47,936 nucleotides of DNA from an uncultured Clostridia bacterium (GCA_934130975.1 CAKOYU010000013.1:1-47936), one strand, 5' to 3'; positions 1-8,451 are shown, numbered from the stretch's first letter. Notes: a model not told the origin generated them from the sequence alone. Numbers and translations: made by a program.

Positions 1-38
1 AATCATTAAAAAAACGGTATAATAGATATTGTTGAGAT

Positions 39-115
<77 letters not shown>

Positions 116-154
116 ATGATGTTTCTGTTCGAACTAATAGAACAGAATTGATAC

Positions 155-192
155 AAAAATCAATCAGAAAATAAAATCTGGTTGATTTTTTT
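155..192 (+). terminator. Rho-independent terminator downstream of tRNA-Arg
   Basis: The left arm at 155-168 pairs with 177-190 and runs into a T tract. Another small hairpin (TTCTGTTC at 123-130 with GAACAGAA at 140-147) lies between it and the tRNA. A nearly identical terminator occurs at 5351-5383, at the far side of the mobile element. Confidence 0.75.
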
Positions 193-243
193 GTTGCCTA
201 AAAACAATAGAAAAATCATCCAAACGAAAGGATGGTGTCTGTA

Positions 244-513
244 ATGAAGATAATTAAACAAGAAATACAATTTGAGGAATGTCTAAAACAAAGATTGGAG
301 TTTATATGTGAATTTGCTAAAGTTACCCCTACTTTTATAAATGGGAGCATTAGGAAATTAGAAAAAACTAATCTTACATATGTTGAACCACATAGAGTAA
401 TTATTAAAAATATTACATTTTTAGTTTTTAATTATTCAAATGATGTGTATATTTCAAATTTGACTAAAAAGATTAAATTATCAGAGTTAGAAGAATATTT
501 GAAAAAAATATAA
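244..513 (+). CDS. Small hypothetical protein at the left end of the mobile element
   Basis: The protein has 89 residues and I do not recognise it. The ATG at 244 is preferred over the in-frame ATG at 232, because the purine-rich ribosome site (AAAGGA, 227-232) overlaps the upstream ATG and is correctly placed for 244. The sequence is lysine- and glutamate-rich with alternating hydrophobic segments, consistent with a small soluble alpha/beta protein. It has no membrane segment or cysteine cluster. It lies between the tRNA terminator and the recombinase promoter, so it probably belongs to the element and could be an accessory or cargo gene; that is inference. It reads in the same direction as the recombinase and relaxase. 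Confidence 0.6.
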   Translation: MKIIKQEIQFEECLKQRLEFICEFAKVTPTFINGSIRKLEKTNLTYVEPHRVIIKNITFLVFNYSNDVYISNLTKKIKLSELEEYLKKI

Positions 514-524
514 TTTGTAAAAAA

Positions 525-552
525 TTGACATTTCTTTAAATCGTGATATAAT
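525..552 (+). promoter_or_regulatory. Promoter of the recombinase leader
   Basis: TTGACA at 525-530 and TATAAT at 547-552 are separated by 16 bp. This is a near-consensus sigma-A promoter lying just after the preceding small gene. Transcription would start near 559, giving a leader of about 180 bases before the recombinase start. Confidence 0.85.
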
Positions 553-566
553 ATAGGCAATTAATT

Positions 567-716
567 ATCTATATTTTCTTGGGCAATAGCAAATATAGAT
601 TTACGAGTACTTTGAAAAAATTATATTATATTACAATTATATTGTATTTTATTTTGTGATAAACGGATTTAAGAGATGTCATTAGTACTCGTGTGTACTT
701 TGATGTCTCTTTTTTT
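567..716 (+). promoter_or_regulatory. Attenuator-like leader upstream of the serine recombinase
   Basis: The transcribed leader contains a 10-bp hairpin (567-576 with 591-600). It also has a strong terminator: AGAGATGTCA at 672-681 pairs with 701-710 (two G-T pairs), an inner AGTAC/GTACT stem follows, and T tracts run from 711. The segment ACGAGTACT at 603-611 is exactly complementary to AGTACTCGT at 684-692 inside the terminator. It could therefore form a competing antiterminator. This mutually exclusive pairing is seen directly in the sequence. The inducing signal is unknown and I do not match it to a named riboswitch class. Confidence 0.6.
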
Positions 717-737
717 GAAGTTAGGAGGTTATGCAAA

Positions 738-2667
738 TTGAAAGATGAAAAGAAAAAATGTGGGTTGTATATGAGAGTATCAACTGAAGACCAAGTAAGA
801 GAACGGTTTTAGTCTTCCAGAACAAAGAGAAAGATTAGAGTCTTTTTGTAAATTTAAAGGCTATGAAATAATAGATTATTACGAAGACGCAGGAATTAGT
901 GCTAAAACTGGTAATCATAGACCAGAATTTGAAAGATTAAAAGATGATATTAAGGCTAAAAAGATAAACACAATAGTTGCTTTAAAACTAGATAGAATAA
1001 CTAGAAGTATTTATGATTGGGAAAATTTAATGACTTTTTTAGATGAAAACGATGCCTATTTAGATTGTGTAAATGATGAAATAAATACAACAAGTGCAAA
1101 TGGCAAGATGATATCAAGATTATTGATGAGTGTTAGTCAAAATGAAATTGAAAGAACAAGTGAAAGAACTAAAGTAGGTTTAGCAGGTGCAATTAAATCT
1201 GGTCATATTCCTCACATTGCCCCATTAGGCTATAAGCACGAAGATAAAAGATTGGTAATAGATTATTCAACTAAAGATATTGTAGTGAGAATTTTTGACT
1301 TATATTATAATGGCTACTCTTATCAAAAAATAAGTAATCTATTCAATGAAGAAAAAGTATTAGGAAAAGATAATTGGAGAGATTCAACTATTGTTACTAT
1401 TCTTGAAAATGAGATATATAAAGGCGATTTCGTTCACGGAAAAAGAACAAAGAACCCTACTTATTATGAAGATGTAGTTGAACCAATTATTTCAAAAGAA
1501 ATGTGGGCTGATTGCCAATTGCAGAAAAAGAAAAATTCAAGAAGTTATCAAAGAACATTGACATATTTATATTTACAAAAACTAAAATGTCCTAAATGTA
1601 ATCGTATTTTAGGTGGTAAAGCTACTACAAAGAAAAATGGTAAGACATACTTTTATTATTATTGTAATGATTGTAAAGTCCAATTTAAAGAAAGTTTAAT
1701 AAATGAGTATTTTGAGCAATTTATAGATGAACTAACCGAATATGACTCTGTTGTAAATCAATTCTTCTTGCCTATGATAAAGCAAAAATTTGATGAGCCT
1801 AAAGAGCAATTAGAAAAAGAAATAAATAATCAGAGGAATAAGCTTGAAAGAATTAAAAAAGCATATATTAATGGTGTTTTTGAATTAAAAGAATATAACG
1901 AAGAAAAGAAAATTATTGAAAAAGCGATTACAGAACTAGAAACTAAACTAGATACTACTGATAGTGTAGAAGAATTAAGATTTACACCAAGAGATATTCT
2001 ACTAAAAAGAGATATTGATTTTATCAATAAGATTAAGCTAAATAAAGAATATCAAGAACGAACTAAAACTTGGAAAGATTATACACGAGAAGAACAAGCT
2101 GATTTAATAATGAGATATGTTGAAGATATTGAATTAGATATTATAGGTACAGTAATAGCAGTAAAGCAAATTAATTTTAGGGAATCTATTTGTAAGCCTT
2201 GCCAAGAATTATTTGATAAAGGTTATATTGATACTACAAAGCCTATGATATTAGCTAATGTATTAGGAAGTGTTAGATTTAGTAACTATTTGCCAGAGGA
2301 AGAAGTCGGCGAAATTATAATGAGATTAAGACAATACTATGATGTGAGTTTGGCAGAGGCAACTTACTATGTAGATAAGCAATGTTTCTATTTTAACTTT
2401 ACTGAAAATAATAGTGCTATTGTTAGGGTATTCCCTTTAGAAGATTACTACAAACTAGATCCAGATAATAAAATGGAAACTTATAGATTTGGAATAATCT
2501 ACATTAATGAAGAAGATAGATTTCAAATGCAAGAAATTGATACTGCATTTGATTATATACCAGATGAAACAAACGATAGTGTAATTTATATGAAAGAGCC
2601 TACTCCTATTTCAGTAGGTGTTAAGCCAGTAAAGTTCTGCGAAAAAATGCAAGAAGAAACAAATTAA
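738..2667 (+). pseudogene. Large serine recombinase, disrupted by a one-base frameshift
   Basis: This is a site-specific large serine recombinase that would excise and integrate the element. Translation from the TTG at 738, behind AGGAGG (723-728), gives the start of a resolvase domain with the catalytic serine in YMRVSTEDQ (Ser15). It then meets TAG at 810-812. One extra base near 804 explains this: after it, the frame 805-2667 continues with LPEQRERLE, LKLDRITRS and the rest of the resolvase domain. A recombinase domain follows, then a CPKC/CNDC zinc ribbon (about residues 284-312 in corrected numbering) and a coiled coil. The corrected length is about 642 residues. The final 150 or so residues (from CKPCQELF) lie beyond the usual coiled-coil end of the family. 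The lesion could be a real mutation or a sequencing error. A shorter product from the ATG at 1030 would lack the catalytic serine and be inactive. Confidence 0.85.
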
Positions 2668-2732
2668 CGTGGCACGTTTTGTTTTTACAAAGTAAAAATG
2701 AAAGTGGCGATAGTTAATTTGAATAAATTTTA

Positions 2733-2831
2733 GCTCTGTGAGATAAAATTTATTGCCTCGCAGAGCCCCCATGTTATGATAGTATGTCATAACATATAGG
2801 GGGTTAGGACTTATGGCAAAGCCAAAGTCCT
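2733..2831 (+). other. Candidate origin of transfer (MobV/pMV158-type oriT)
   Basis: Three nested or adjacent hairpins precede the relaxase. The first is a 10-bp stem at 2733-2742/2757-2766. The second has ATGTTATGA (2771-2779) and TCATAACAT (2787-2795) around the loop TAGTATG, extended by CCCCC (2766-2770) and GGGGG (2799-2803). The third is AGGACTT/AAGTCCT with an inner TGGC/GCCA (2806-2831). The loop and following arm, TAGTATG then TCA, closely resemble the pMV158 nick region TAGTGTG/TTA recognised by MobV relaxases. By analogy the nick would fall between 2786 and 2787. The position directly upstream of a MobV relaxase gene supports the call. Confidence 0.75.
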
Positions 2832-2864
2832 ATGCTACGAAGAAAATTCAAAGGAGGTGCTTTT

Positions 2865-4244
2865 ATGAAGCAAGAATTGGCATATTCTTTTCACTTGGGT
2901 AGTGATAAAAACAAAAGTAAATTAGCAAAGAAAGTTGCAAAAGGAAATGTATCTGGTACTACTTCTCTATCTAATAATGCAATTCAAAATGCAAAAGATT
3001 TGTCGGATGTTAATAAACACAACTTAAGAGATTATGATAATCAAAGAGAGTTAATTAGAATGATTTATGGAACAAATGACATTGTAAATGATGTTAAACA
3101 AGTATATTTAGATGAATTTGAAGAAGCTAGATTGGAATATAACAACAAGCAAACTCGTGAAGATAGAAAAATCAAAGATTACTTCAAAAAAGTATGCGAT
3201 TCACAAAACGATATAGCTTGTGAAATTATAATAGAACTTGGAGATATGGACTTTTGGAATGATAAAGATAAAGAATATAGATTAAAAATGATTGATGTTT
3301 ATAATGAGCAAGTAAAGGATTTAATTAAAATTGTACCAGATTTTAAGATAGCAACAATACACTTTGATGAGGTTTCTCCCCATATGCACATTGTAGGTGT
3401 TCCAGTTTCTTATGATTGTAAAAGAGGAATGAAAAAACAAGTAGTAAAATCAAAGTTATTTACTAAAACCACATTAACACAAATACAAGATAAAATGAGA
3501 ATTGCTTGTATAAAGTCTTTTAATAAGTTCTATGATATGAATTTTAAGCTAAAAGAAAAGCAAAATGGCAGAAATCAAGATATCAACGTCAAAGATATGG
3601 GCGATTATAGAAAAATCAAGAAACAATTAGAACAGAAAGAACAAAAACTTGCTAAAGCCAATAAGCAAACTAAAATGCTTGATAATGAAAGCACTAATAT
3701 AAATGAAATATTAGATAATTTAAAATCTACTCTAATAAACAAAAATAATATGGTTATTTCAAGCGAAGATGTCCAGAAATTAAAAAATTATACAAGAGAC
3801 GTAAAAGATATTACTAAAACTGTTAGAAGTGTAAATGACTTAAATATGGTGATTAAAGATTTTGAACATTCTGCTTTTGAAATAGAAAAAGAAAATCGTT
3901 CCTTAAAGTATGAAATTGAACTAAAAGATAATGAAAATGGCGATTTGAAAAAGGAACTATCTACCAAAGATAAAATTATTAGCAAGTTACAGACTGAAAA
4001 AGAAAAGATAAAACAAGAGTTACAGAAATTCAAAGGCTTTTGGCGTAGCTTAATGAAACATTTTCAAAATAAAATTGGATTTGATAAAGATAAGCATTAC
4101 AAATATGTTAGTGATGATTTATATAAAAATGGTATTTTTGATGATAATGATAATGAGATAGCAAATAATGTTAGAAGAAAAGTAAAAACAACAGATGAAA
4201 TAACTAATTTAAAAGACAGAAAGAAAACTGATACAAGATTTTAA
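2865..4244 (+). CDS. MobV-family relaxase (Pre/Mob plasmid recombination enzyme)
   Basis: This relaxase nicks the oriT strand and leads it into a recipient cell during mobilization by a helper conjugation system. The start is the ATG at 2865, eight bases after AAAGGAGGT; an upstream in-frame ATG at 2832 has no ribosome site. The protein is 459 residues. The N-terminal half is the relaxase domain, with the metal-binding motif HFDEVSPHMH at residues 166-175, the three-histidine signature of this family. Residues of about 235-400 are strongly charged and heptad-like, predicting a coiled coil for oligomerization. No type IV secretion or coupling-protein genes are present, so the element is mobilizable rather than self-transmissible. 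The adjacent oriT and serine recombinase complete a minimal integrative mobilizable element. Confidence 0.92.
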   Translation: MKQELAYSFHLGSDKNKSKLAKKVAKGNVSGTTSLSNNAIQNAKDLSDVNKHNLRDYDNQRELIRMIYGTNDIVNDVKQVYLDEFEEARLEYNNKQTREDRKIKDYFKKVCDSQNDIACEIIIELGDMDFWNDKDKEYRLKMIDVYNEQVKDLIKIVPDFKIATIHFDEVSPHMHIVGVPVSYDCKRGMKKQVVKSKLFTKTTLTQIQDKMRIACIKSFNKFYDMNFKLKEKQNGRNQDINVKDMGDYRKIKKQLEQKEQKLAKANKQTKMLDNESTNINEILDNLKSTLINKNNMVISSEDVQKLKNYTRDVKDITKTVRSVNDLNMVIKDFEHSAFEIEKENRSLKYEIELKDNENGDLKKELSTKDKIISKLQTEKEKIKQELQKFKGFWRSLMKHFQNKIGFDKDKHYKYVSDDLYKNGIFDDNDNEIANNVRRKVKTTDEITNLKDRKKTDTRF

Positions 4245-4261
4245 TATGGAGGTATTTGAAT

Positions 4262-4603
4262 ATGGAAAATGAAAAAGTACAATTTTTAATAAATATGATA
4301 AATGATATGGATATAAAAGATAAATTAAGACTATCAATATGTATGAGTCAAAGCAAATGGTCATGGCTTATATACAACACTAAAGAATATTATGAAAAAT
4401 TTGACAATATGTTAAAAGACATTGATGAAGAATATAGGACAACTTTAATAAACTTTGCAAAATATAAGCTTGTAATGTTTGCAATGGCTAAAAATATGGA
4501 AATGGAAACGACAGAGCAGAATAAGGTGGCATTATATTTATTTAATAGTATTACTACAGATGAAGTAACTTTATTTTCCATAAAAATAAAGTATATGGTA
4601 TAA
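4262..4603 (+). CDS. Hypothetical protein downstream of the relaxase
   Basis: The protein has 113 residues and is not recognised. The start is the ATG at 4262, nine bases after GGAGG (4248-4252); an in-frame TTG at 4256 is too close to that site. It begins 17 bases after the relaxase stop and is probably cotranscribed with it. The sequence is predicted to be mostly helical, with several aromatic residues in the first half (WSWLIYN) and many methionines. A role in mobilization or as element cargo is possible but not shown. Confidence 0.6.
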   Translation: MENEKVQFLINMINDMDIKDKLRLSICMSQSKWSWLIYNTKEYYEKFDNMLKDIDEEYRTTLINFAKYKLVMFAMAKNMEMETTEQNKVALYLFNSITTDEVTLFSIKIKYMV

Positions 4604-4618
4604 AATACGTTAAAAATA

Positions 4619-4647
4619 TTGAAATTAACATAAAAATGTGATATACT
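4619..4647 (+). promoter_or_regulatory. Promoter of the 130-residue orphan gene
   Basis: TTGAAA at 4619-4624 and TATACT at 4642-4647 are separated by 17 bp, with an extended TGTGA before the -10 box. The spacer is nearly identical to that of the promoter at 8350-8378 (TTAACATAAAA, then TGTGA). The leader is about 85 bases long. Confidence 0.75.
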
Positions 4648-4733
4648 ATTTATATCATTCGTAGCTATGCGAACTATAATAAGAATAGCAAGGCAGTAAT
4701 TTCTCATAAAACAATTGTAAGGAGGAAAACAGT

Positions 4734-5126
4734 ATGACTAGTGGAGAAGTAGTATTTTCTATTTCCGATTATGCACAGGAATTTATTCGGAAATACAAAA
4801 ATCCCAAGCTTGACCAAAAAGTAATCGATGCGATTGTGATTGATTTTATCAACTACTTTGCAGTAATGCAATGCGGAATGGATTTGGCGATGTACACCAG
4901 CGATCTGAGAGACGGAAAGAAAATGAGTAAAGAAGGAACTGTTTTACAAAAAGAAGTTATTCTTCCTGCATTGAATTTTCACAAAGAAGAGTATGACAAA
5001 TCTGGAATCATTGAAAGTGTTAACAGAAATAGTCATATGAATGAGTGTGGTGGCAATGCTGAAGCTGATAACGCAGAAGCAGTTAAGCTCATTGAAGAAT
5101 TTATCAAAGGCTATATGGCTGCTTAA
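4734..5126 (+). CDS. Orphan 130-residue protein, own promoter and terminator
   Basis: I do not recognise this protein. It starts at the ATG at 4734 behind AAGGAGG (4720-4726). It is acidic and looks helical, with a low-complexity stretch near residues 105-120 containing GGNAEADNAEA. It has no membrane segment. Codon use differs from the core genes: codons such as GCG, CTG, CGG, ACC and AGC appear in a genome that otherwise prefers A/T-ending codons. That suggests a separate origin. It forms an independent transcription unit between a strong promoter and a double hairpin terminator. It may be element cargo or the first chromosomal gene after the element. Confidence 0.75.
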   Translation: MTSGEVVFSISDYAQEFIRKYKNPKLDQKVIDAIVIDFINYFAVMQCGMDLAMYTSDLRDGKKMSKEGTVLQKEVILPALNFHKEEYDKSGIIESVNRNSHMNECGGNAEADNAEAVKLIEEFIKGYMAA

Positions 5127-5148
5127 TACGGTTAAGATTGCTGCAAAA

Positions 5149-5190
5149 AAGAACAAACTTGTTCTTCCTCGCTTTTAAAGCGAGGTTTTT
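5149..5190 (+). terminator. Double-hairpin terminator
   Basis: AAGAACAA/TTGTTCTT (5149-5156/5159-5166) is followed immediately by CCTCGCTT/AAGCGAGG (5167-5174/5178-5185) and a T tract. It ends the transcription unit of the 130-residue orphan gene. Confidence 0.85.
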
Positions 5191-5218
5191 TATTGTTTTT
5201 ATATATTTTATATTGGTA

Positions 5219-5350
5219 TTGTATTTTATAAAAAATGTGATATACTTTAATAAATTGATTGATATTTGTATCAATCGTCAAGAGAGCCAAAAAGTTGTAG
5301 ATAACTACTTCGTTGGCACCAAGAATATTTAAGTGAAAAATATTAAAACA
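5219..5350 (+). other. Promoter followed by a short region with no convincing gene
   Basis: TTGTAT (5219-5224) and TATACT (5241-5246) with a TGTGA extension form a promoter of the same type as those at 4619 and 8350. No gene with a ribosome site follows; the next signal is the terminator at 5351. The roughly 130-base transcript would contain GATTGATA/TATCAATC (hairpin near 5258-5279) and GCCAA/TTGGC around 5286-5318. This could be a small RNA or the remains of a gene interrupted by the element. I cannot decide between them. Confidence 0.35.
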
Positions 5351-5386
5351 AAAATCAACCAGAAAATAAATCTGGTTGATTTTTGC
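5351..5386. terminator. Bidirectional terminator at the right side of the element
   Basis: AAAATCAACCAGA (5351-5363) pairs with TCTGGTTGATTTT (5371-5383), giving T tracts on both strands. On the minus strand it ends the DUF2207-like gene. Its arms and loop match the terminator at 155-192 almost base for base. Confidence 0.8.
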
Positions 5387-5391
5387 TATTC

Positions 5392-7107
5392 TTAACGAAA
5401 GCCGCCACCTCCGCCTCCACCACCGAAGGAACCGCCACCGCCTCCGCCAGAAGAGAATCCTCCTCCACCGGCAGAATAGCTTTCTGCTCTAGACTTTGCA
5501 GTACTAGCACTGTTAATTCCATTAGTAGTACAAATATTAATATAATAAAAATAATCATAAGATGTAAAACAAGATTGCTCAATCATATCTGGGTAAAGTT
5601 CTTTAAATTGTTTTGCAACTTTATTGGCTATTCCAAGCATTTGAGCATAAATTAAGTAATATTCAAACAAATTAACTTCAATAGCTTCTCTTTCTTTAAT
5701 AAGAGTATAATCAAGCAGATATCTTTTTAGACCAGCAATTTCTAAAGCTTCATTGCGTAATTCTGGACTAACTAAATAGGTTTTATATTTAAATATTTTA
5801 AAAAATTTTTTTTCATTAGCAACTAATAAATTACTATTAATTAGTTTTTTCTTTTCTGAATCCAAAAGATCATCAAACCAATCTAATATTTTTGAATAAT
5901 TATCATTGCACCAAGTTTTAAATTCATTATTTTCTAGAATGCCGTCTTTACTTGCTGAATAGAGCATATTAAATAAAAGACGTTCTTTAGAATCTGTTAT
6001 TGAATCTGCATTTGTTTCTGTTAATACAATAACAGTATTTTCTTTTTTAAATATTTTTCCACCTTCTCTTTGTTCTACTCTAACAAGAGAATCTTTTATC
6101 CATTTTAAAATTATAGCTCCCAATATATCAGTTTTTCGCTTTAAAATCCCATAATTATATGCAATAAAGTAAGCTCTATGTAAATCATTATTGCAAGGAA
6201 TATCTCTAAAATAATCTACATTTCTAGGAATTTTTTTGCCATTTTTTCCAAAATCAAGAGAACCAGTCTTAGCTTTTGAGAAAATAGCAGAAAATATTAA
6301 AAAGAATGTTATTAAAGTTGGAAGAACTGTAATAAGAAATGCTAATAATCCATCCAAAAAGGTTACATCACTTTCAGAATAATGTTCAGTTCCTTTTTCT
6401 GCCATATTATAATAATAATTAAAATCATAATCTAATTTATTACTACAATTAAATGTATTTAATGGAAATTGTACTAATATAGTCATATATTCACTGCTAG
6501 ATAATCTACCATCTGATTGCATTTCTATATAACCATCATAAACATAAGCTGTTCCACCATAATTTCCATATCCCCAAACACCTACAGAATCAGGAATATT
6601 AAAATTAGAATGAATTTTTATGTAAGCATTTCCTATAGGACTGGAAAAATCATAAGGAATTAAAGTCCAATAAATCATTTGAGAGTCTGTAAGTTCAGAA
6701 ACAAAATTAGAAATATTGTATTTTACTTCATAACTATGAGAACCATATTCGCTTATTCCCCAGCAAAGTTCTACACCATCAGAAATTTTATTTATCCCGC
6801 ATTTGTAGGCTTTGTCAGACAATGAACCTGAAGTATCCCATGAAGATAAAGTACTATATTCAGTTGAATTTTCTGATACTGACAAATCTGTTATATTGGA
6901 ATTTCCTAAATTATAATATGGATGATATACTTCTGTACCTTGTGAGACATTACACCTCCAGACTTCAGTGACTGAAGCATTACCATTATCATCAATAGCA
7001 ATATCCATTGATATACTATCAATAGAGTTTGCTTCTGAAGTATTAAAAAATGTAAATACAATAAAAGCAAAAATTGCTAATAAAAATATTTTGATTTTTT
7101 TACTCAT
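5392..7107 (-). CDS. DUF2207-like membrane protein with glycine-rich tail
   Basis: The protein has 571 residues and looks like the DUF2207 (YciQ-like) family of unknown function. A signal peptide or first membrane segment covers residues 5-25. An extracytoplasmic beta-rich domain of about 230 residues follows, then membrane segments near residues 255-275 and a cytoplasmic region with winged-helix-like charged segments. The C-terminus ends in a run of glycines broken by FSS, SFG and GFR, a tail typical of this family. The start has the ribosome site AAAGGGGGA. It lies 66 bp downstream of the HtrA-like gene on the same strand, so the two may be coexpressed; a weak AT-rich hairpin (7126-7155) lies between them. 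The biochemical function is not known. Confidence 0.8.
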   Translation of the reverse strand: MSKKIKIFLLAIFAFIVFTFFNTSEANSIDSISMDIAIDDNGNASVTEVWRCNVSQGTEVYHPYYNLGNSNITDLSVSENSTEYSTLSSWDTSGSLSDKAYKCGINKISDGVELCWGISEYGSHSYEVKYNISNFVSELTDSQMIYWTLIPYDFSSPIGNAYIKIHSNFNIPDSVGVWGYGNYGGTAYVYDGYIEMQSDGRLSSSEYMTILVQFPLNTFNCSNKLDYDFNYYYNMAEKGTEHYSESDVTFLDGLLAFLITVLPTLITFFLIFSAIFSKAKTGSLDFGKNGKKIPRNVDYFRDIPCNNDLHRAYFIAYNYGILKRKTDILGAIILKWIKDSLVRVEQREGGKIFKKENTVIVLTETNADSITDSKERLLFNMLYSASKDGILENNEFKTWCNDNYSKILDWFDDLLDSEKKKLINSNLLVANEKKFFKIFKYKTYLVSPELRNEALEIAGLKRYLLDYTLIKEREAIEVNLFEYYLIYAQMLGIANKVAKQFKELYPDMIEQSCFTSYDYFYYINICTTNGINSASTAKSRAESYSAGGGGFSSGGGGGGSFGGGGGGGGFR

Positions 7108-7173
7108 AAAAAATCCCCCTTTATCATTTTCATTATTTCATAAAAAAATGAAAATAGCAATGGAGGACAAGAA

Positions 7174-8283
7174 TTATTTTAAAATGATATCAAATGCTTT
7201 TGTAACATATCCACGGCTAATATTGATAGAAACAGTATCTCCAGGATTTTTAGAATAAATATATTTTCTAAGTTCAATCATATTACTGATTTGTTTACCA
7301 TCAATAGATGTTATAATATCACCTTTTTGAATACCACTAGAAATGGCAGGGCTATCATCTGCTACGAGTACAACATAAATTCCAGAGGCAAAATTAGAAC
7401 TAGAGGCAAGATAGGGGATAACTTCTTTATCATAAGCATAAATACCGAGATATGGTTCATCAAACTTATTATCAGAAGCAAACTTATCAATAACAGGTTT
7501 TACTACATTAGCAGGAACAGCACATCCAATGCCTTCAGCAGAAGTTATTTTTACAGTATTAACCCCAATAACTTCTCCTGTTGTAGATATTAATGGACCA
7601 CCGCTATTGCCAGGATTTATAGATGCATCTGTTTGAATTAAGTCTGTCATATAAGTAGTAGAACCATTTTCTTCAATTTTTATTGTTCTATTAGTTGCGC
7701 TTATAATCCCAGAAGTAATGGTTTTTCTAAATTCGTAACCAATAGGATTACCAATAGCATAAACTGTTTCTCCAGACTTTAATGTAGAAGAATCTCCAAT
7801 AGTAGCAAAAGGTAAGTTAGAAGCATTAATTTTGATTATAGATAAATCTAAATTGGAATCACACCATACTACAGAGCCTTCATAGGTATATCCATTTTCT
7901 AATGTAATATAGCAAGTAGTAGATTTTTCGCCAGTTACGTGGCAGTTACTTAAAATGTAACCATTACTAGACACAATAATTCCAGAACCTAAACCAAGTT
8001 CATTTACGTTGTTATTAGAAGAAAAAATCGAAGTGGATTTAGTTTTGATTTTAGAAATTCCAACAACACTTTCTGATACTTTTTCTAGCATATCTGCAGT
8101 AGATTGACTTTTTTGAGTGACATTTTCCACAGTTTGTGAAGGAACTGTGGATTCAACACGTTGGGTTTCATATTCAGATGTAATATCAATATTTTTGTAT
8201 GTAGAAAAAATATAATATGAAATTATAATAATAAAAAAAATAGCTAGTACTAGTATAGAGAAATTTTTGATTTTTTTTAACAT
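7174..8283 (-). CDS. HtrA/DegP-like membrane-anchored serine protease with PDZ domain
   Basis: This is a surface quality-control protease. The ATG at 8283 is preferred to the GTG at 8292, because AAGGTG itself serves as the ribosome site. From that start the protein has 369 residues. A single N-terminal membrane anchor lies at about residues 8-27 and a Ser/Thr-rich linker follows. The trypsin-like domain has the catalytic triad His115 (SNCHV), Asp146 (NLDLSII) and Ser227 (NPGNSGGPL). One C-terminal PDZ domain covers about residues 270-369 (GIQKGDIITSIDG). This is the short HtrA form with one PDZ domain, usual in Bacillota. The neighbour downstream is the DUF2207-like membrane protein, which fits an envelope role. 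Confidence 0.93.
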   Translation of the reverse strand: MLKKIKNFSILVLAIFFIIIISYYIFSTYKNIDITSEYETQRVESTVPSQTVENVTQKSQSTADMLEKVSESVVGISKIKTKSTSIFSSNNNVNELGLGSGIIVSSNGYILSNCHVTGEKSTTCYITLENGYTYEGSVVWCDSNLDLSIIKINASNLPFATIGDSSTLKSGETVYAIGNPIGYEFRKTITSGIISATNRTIKIEENGSTTYMTDLIQTDASINPGNSGGPLISTTGEVIGVNTVKITSAEGIGCAVPANVVKPVIDKFASDNKFDEPYLGIYAYDKEVIPYLASSSNFASGIYVVLVADDSPAISSGIQKGDIITSIDGKQISNMIELRKYIYSKNPGDTVSINISRGYVTKAFDIILK

Positions 8284-8349
8284 AGTAATCACCTTATATG
8301 TAGTATGCTACTATTTTGAAAAATTAAACAAGAAATATATAGTTAACAG

Positions 8350-8378
8350 TTGCAATTAACATAAAAGTGTGATATAAT
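8350..8378 (+). promoter_or_regulatory. Promoter of the 413-residue orphan gene
   Basis: TTGCAA (8350-8355) and TATAAT (8373-8378) are separated by 17 bp with a TGTGA extension. In the leader, CTGGTC/GACCAG can form a small hairpin. CCTTT can also pair with AAAGG of the ribosome site, which might mask it. Confidence 0.75.
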
Positions 8379-8451
8379 TCATGGGAACACGAAAAACTGG
8401 TCAAGACCAGAGTAAGTAACAATTAACCCTTTCGATTAAAGGAGGAGCAGT

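Noticed and set aside
804..812. Programmed +1 frameshift in the recombinase
   Set aside because: Slippage at TTT TAG is possible, but it would leave Arg in place of a conserved Gly and there is no strong stimulatory site. A one-base insertion is simpler.
5138..5332. 64-residue frame across the terminator and promoter region
   Set aside because: It spans a strong terminator and a promoter and has no ribosome site.
5383..5655. Frame antisense to the glycine-rich tail
   Set aside because: It is a shadow of the GGN repeats, with no start signal.
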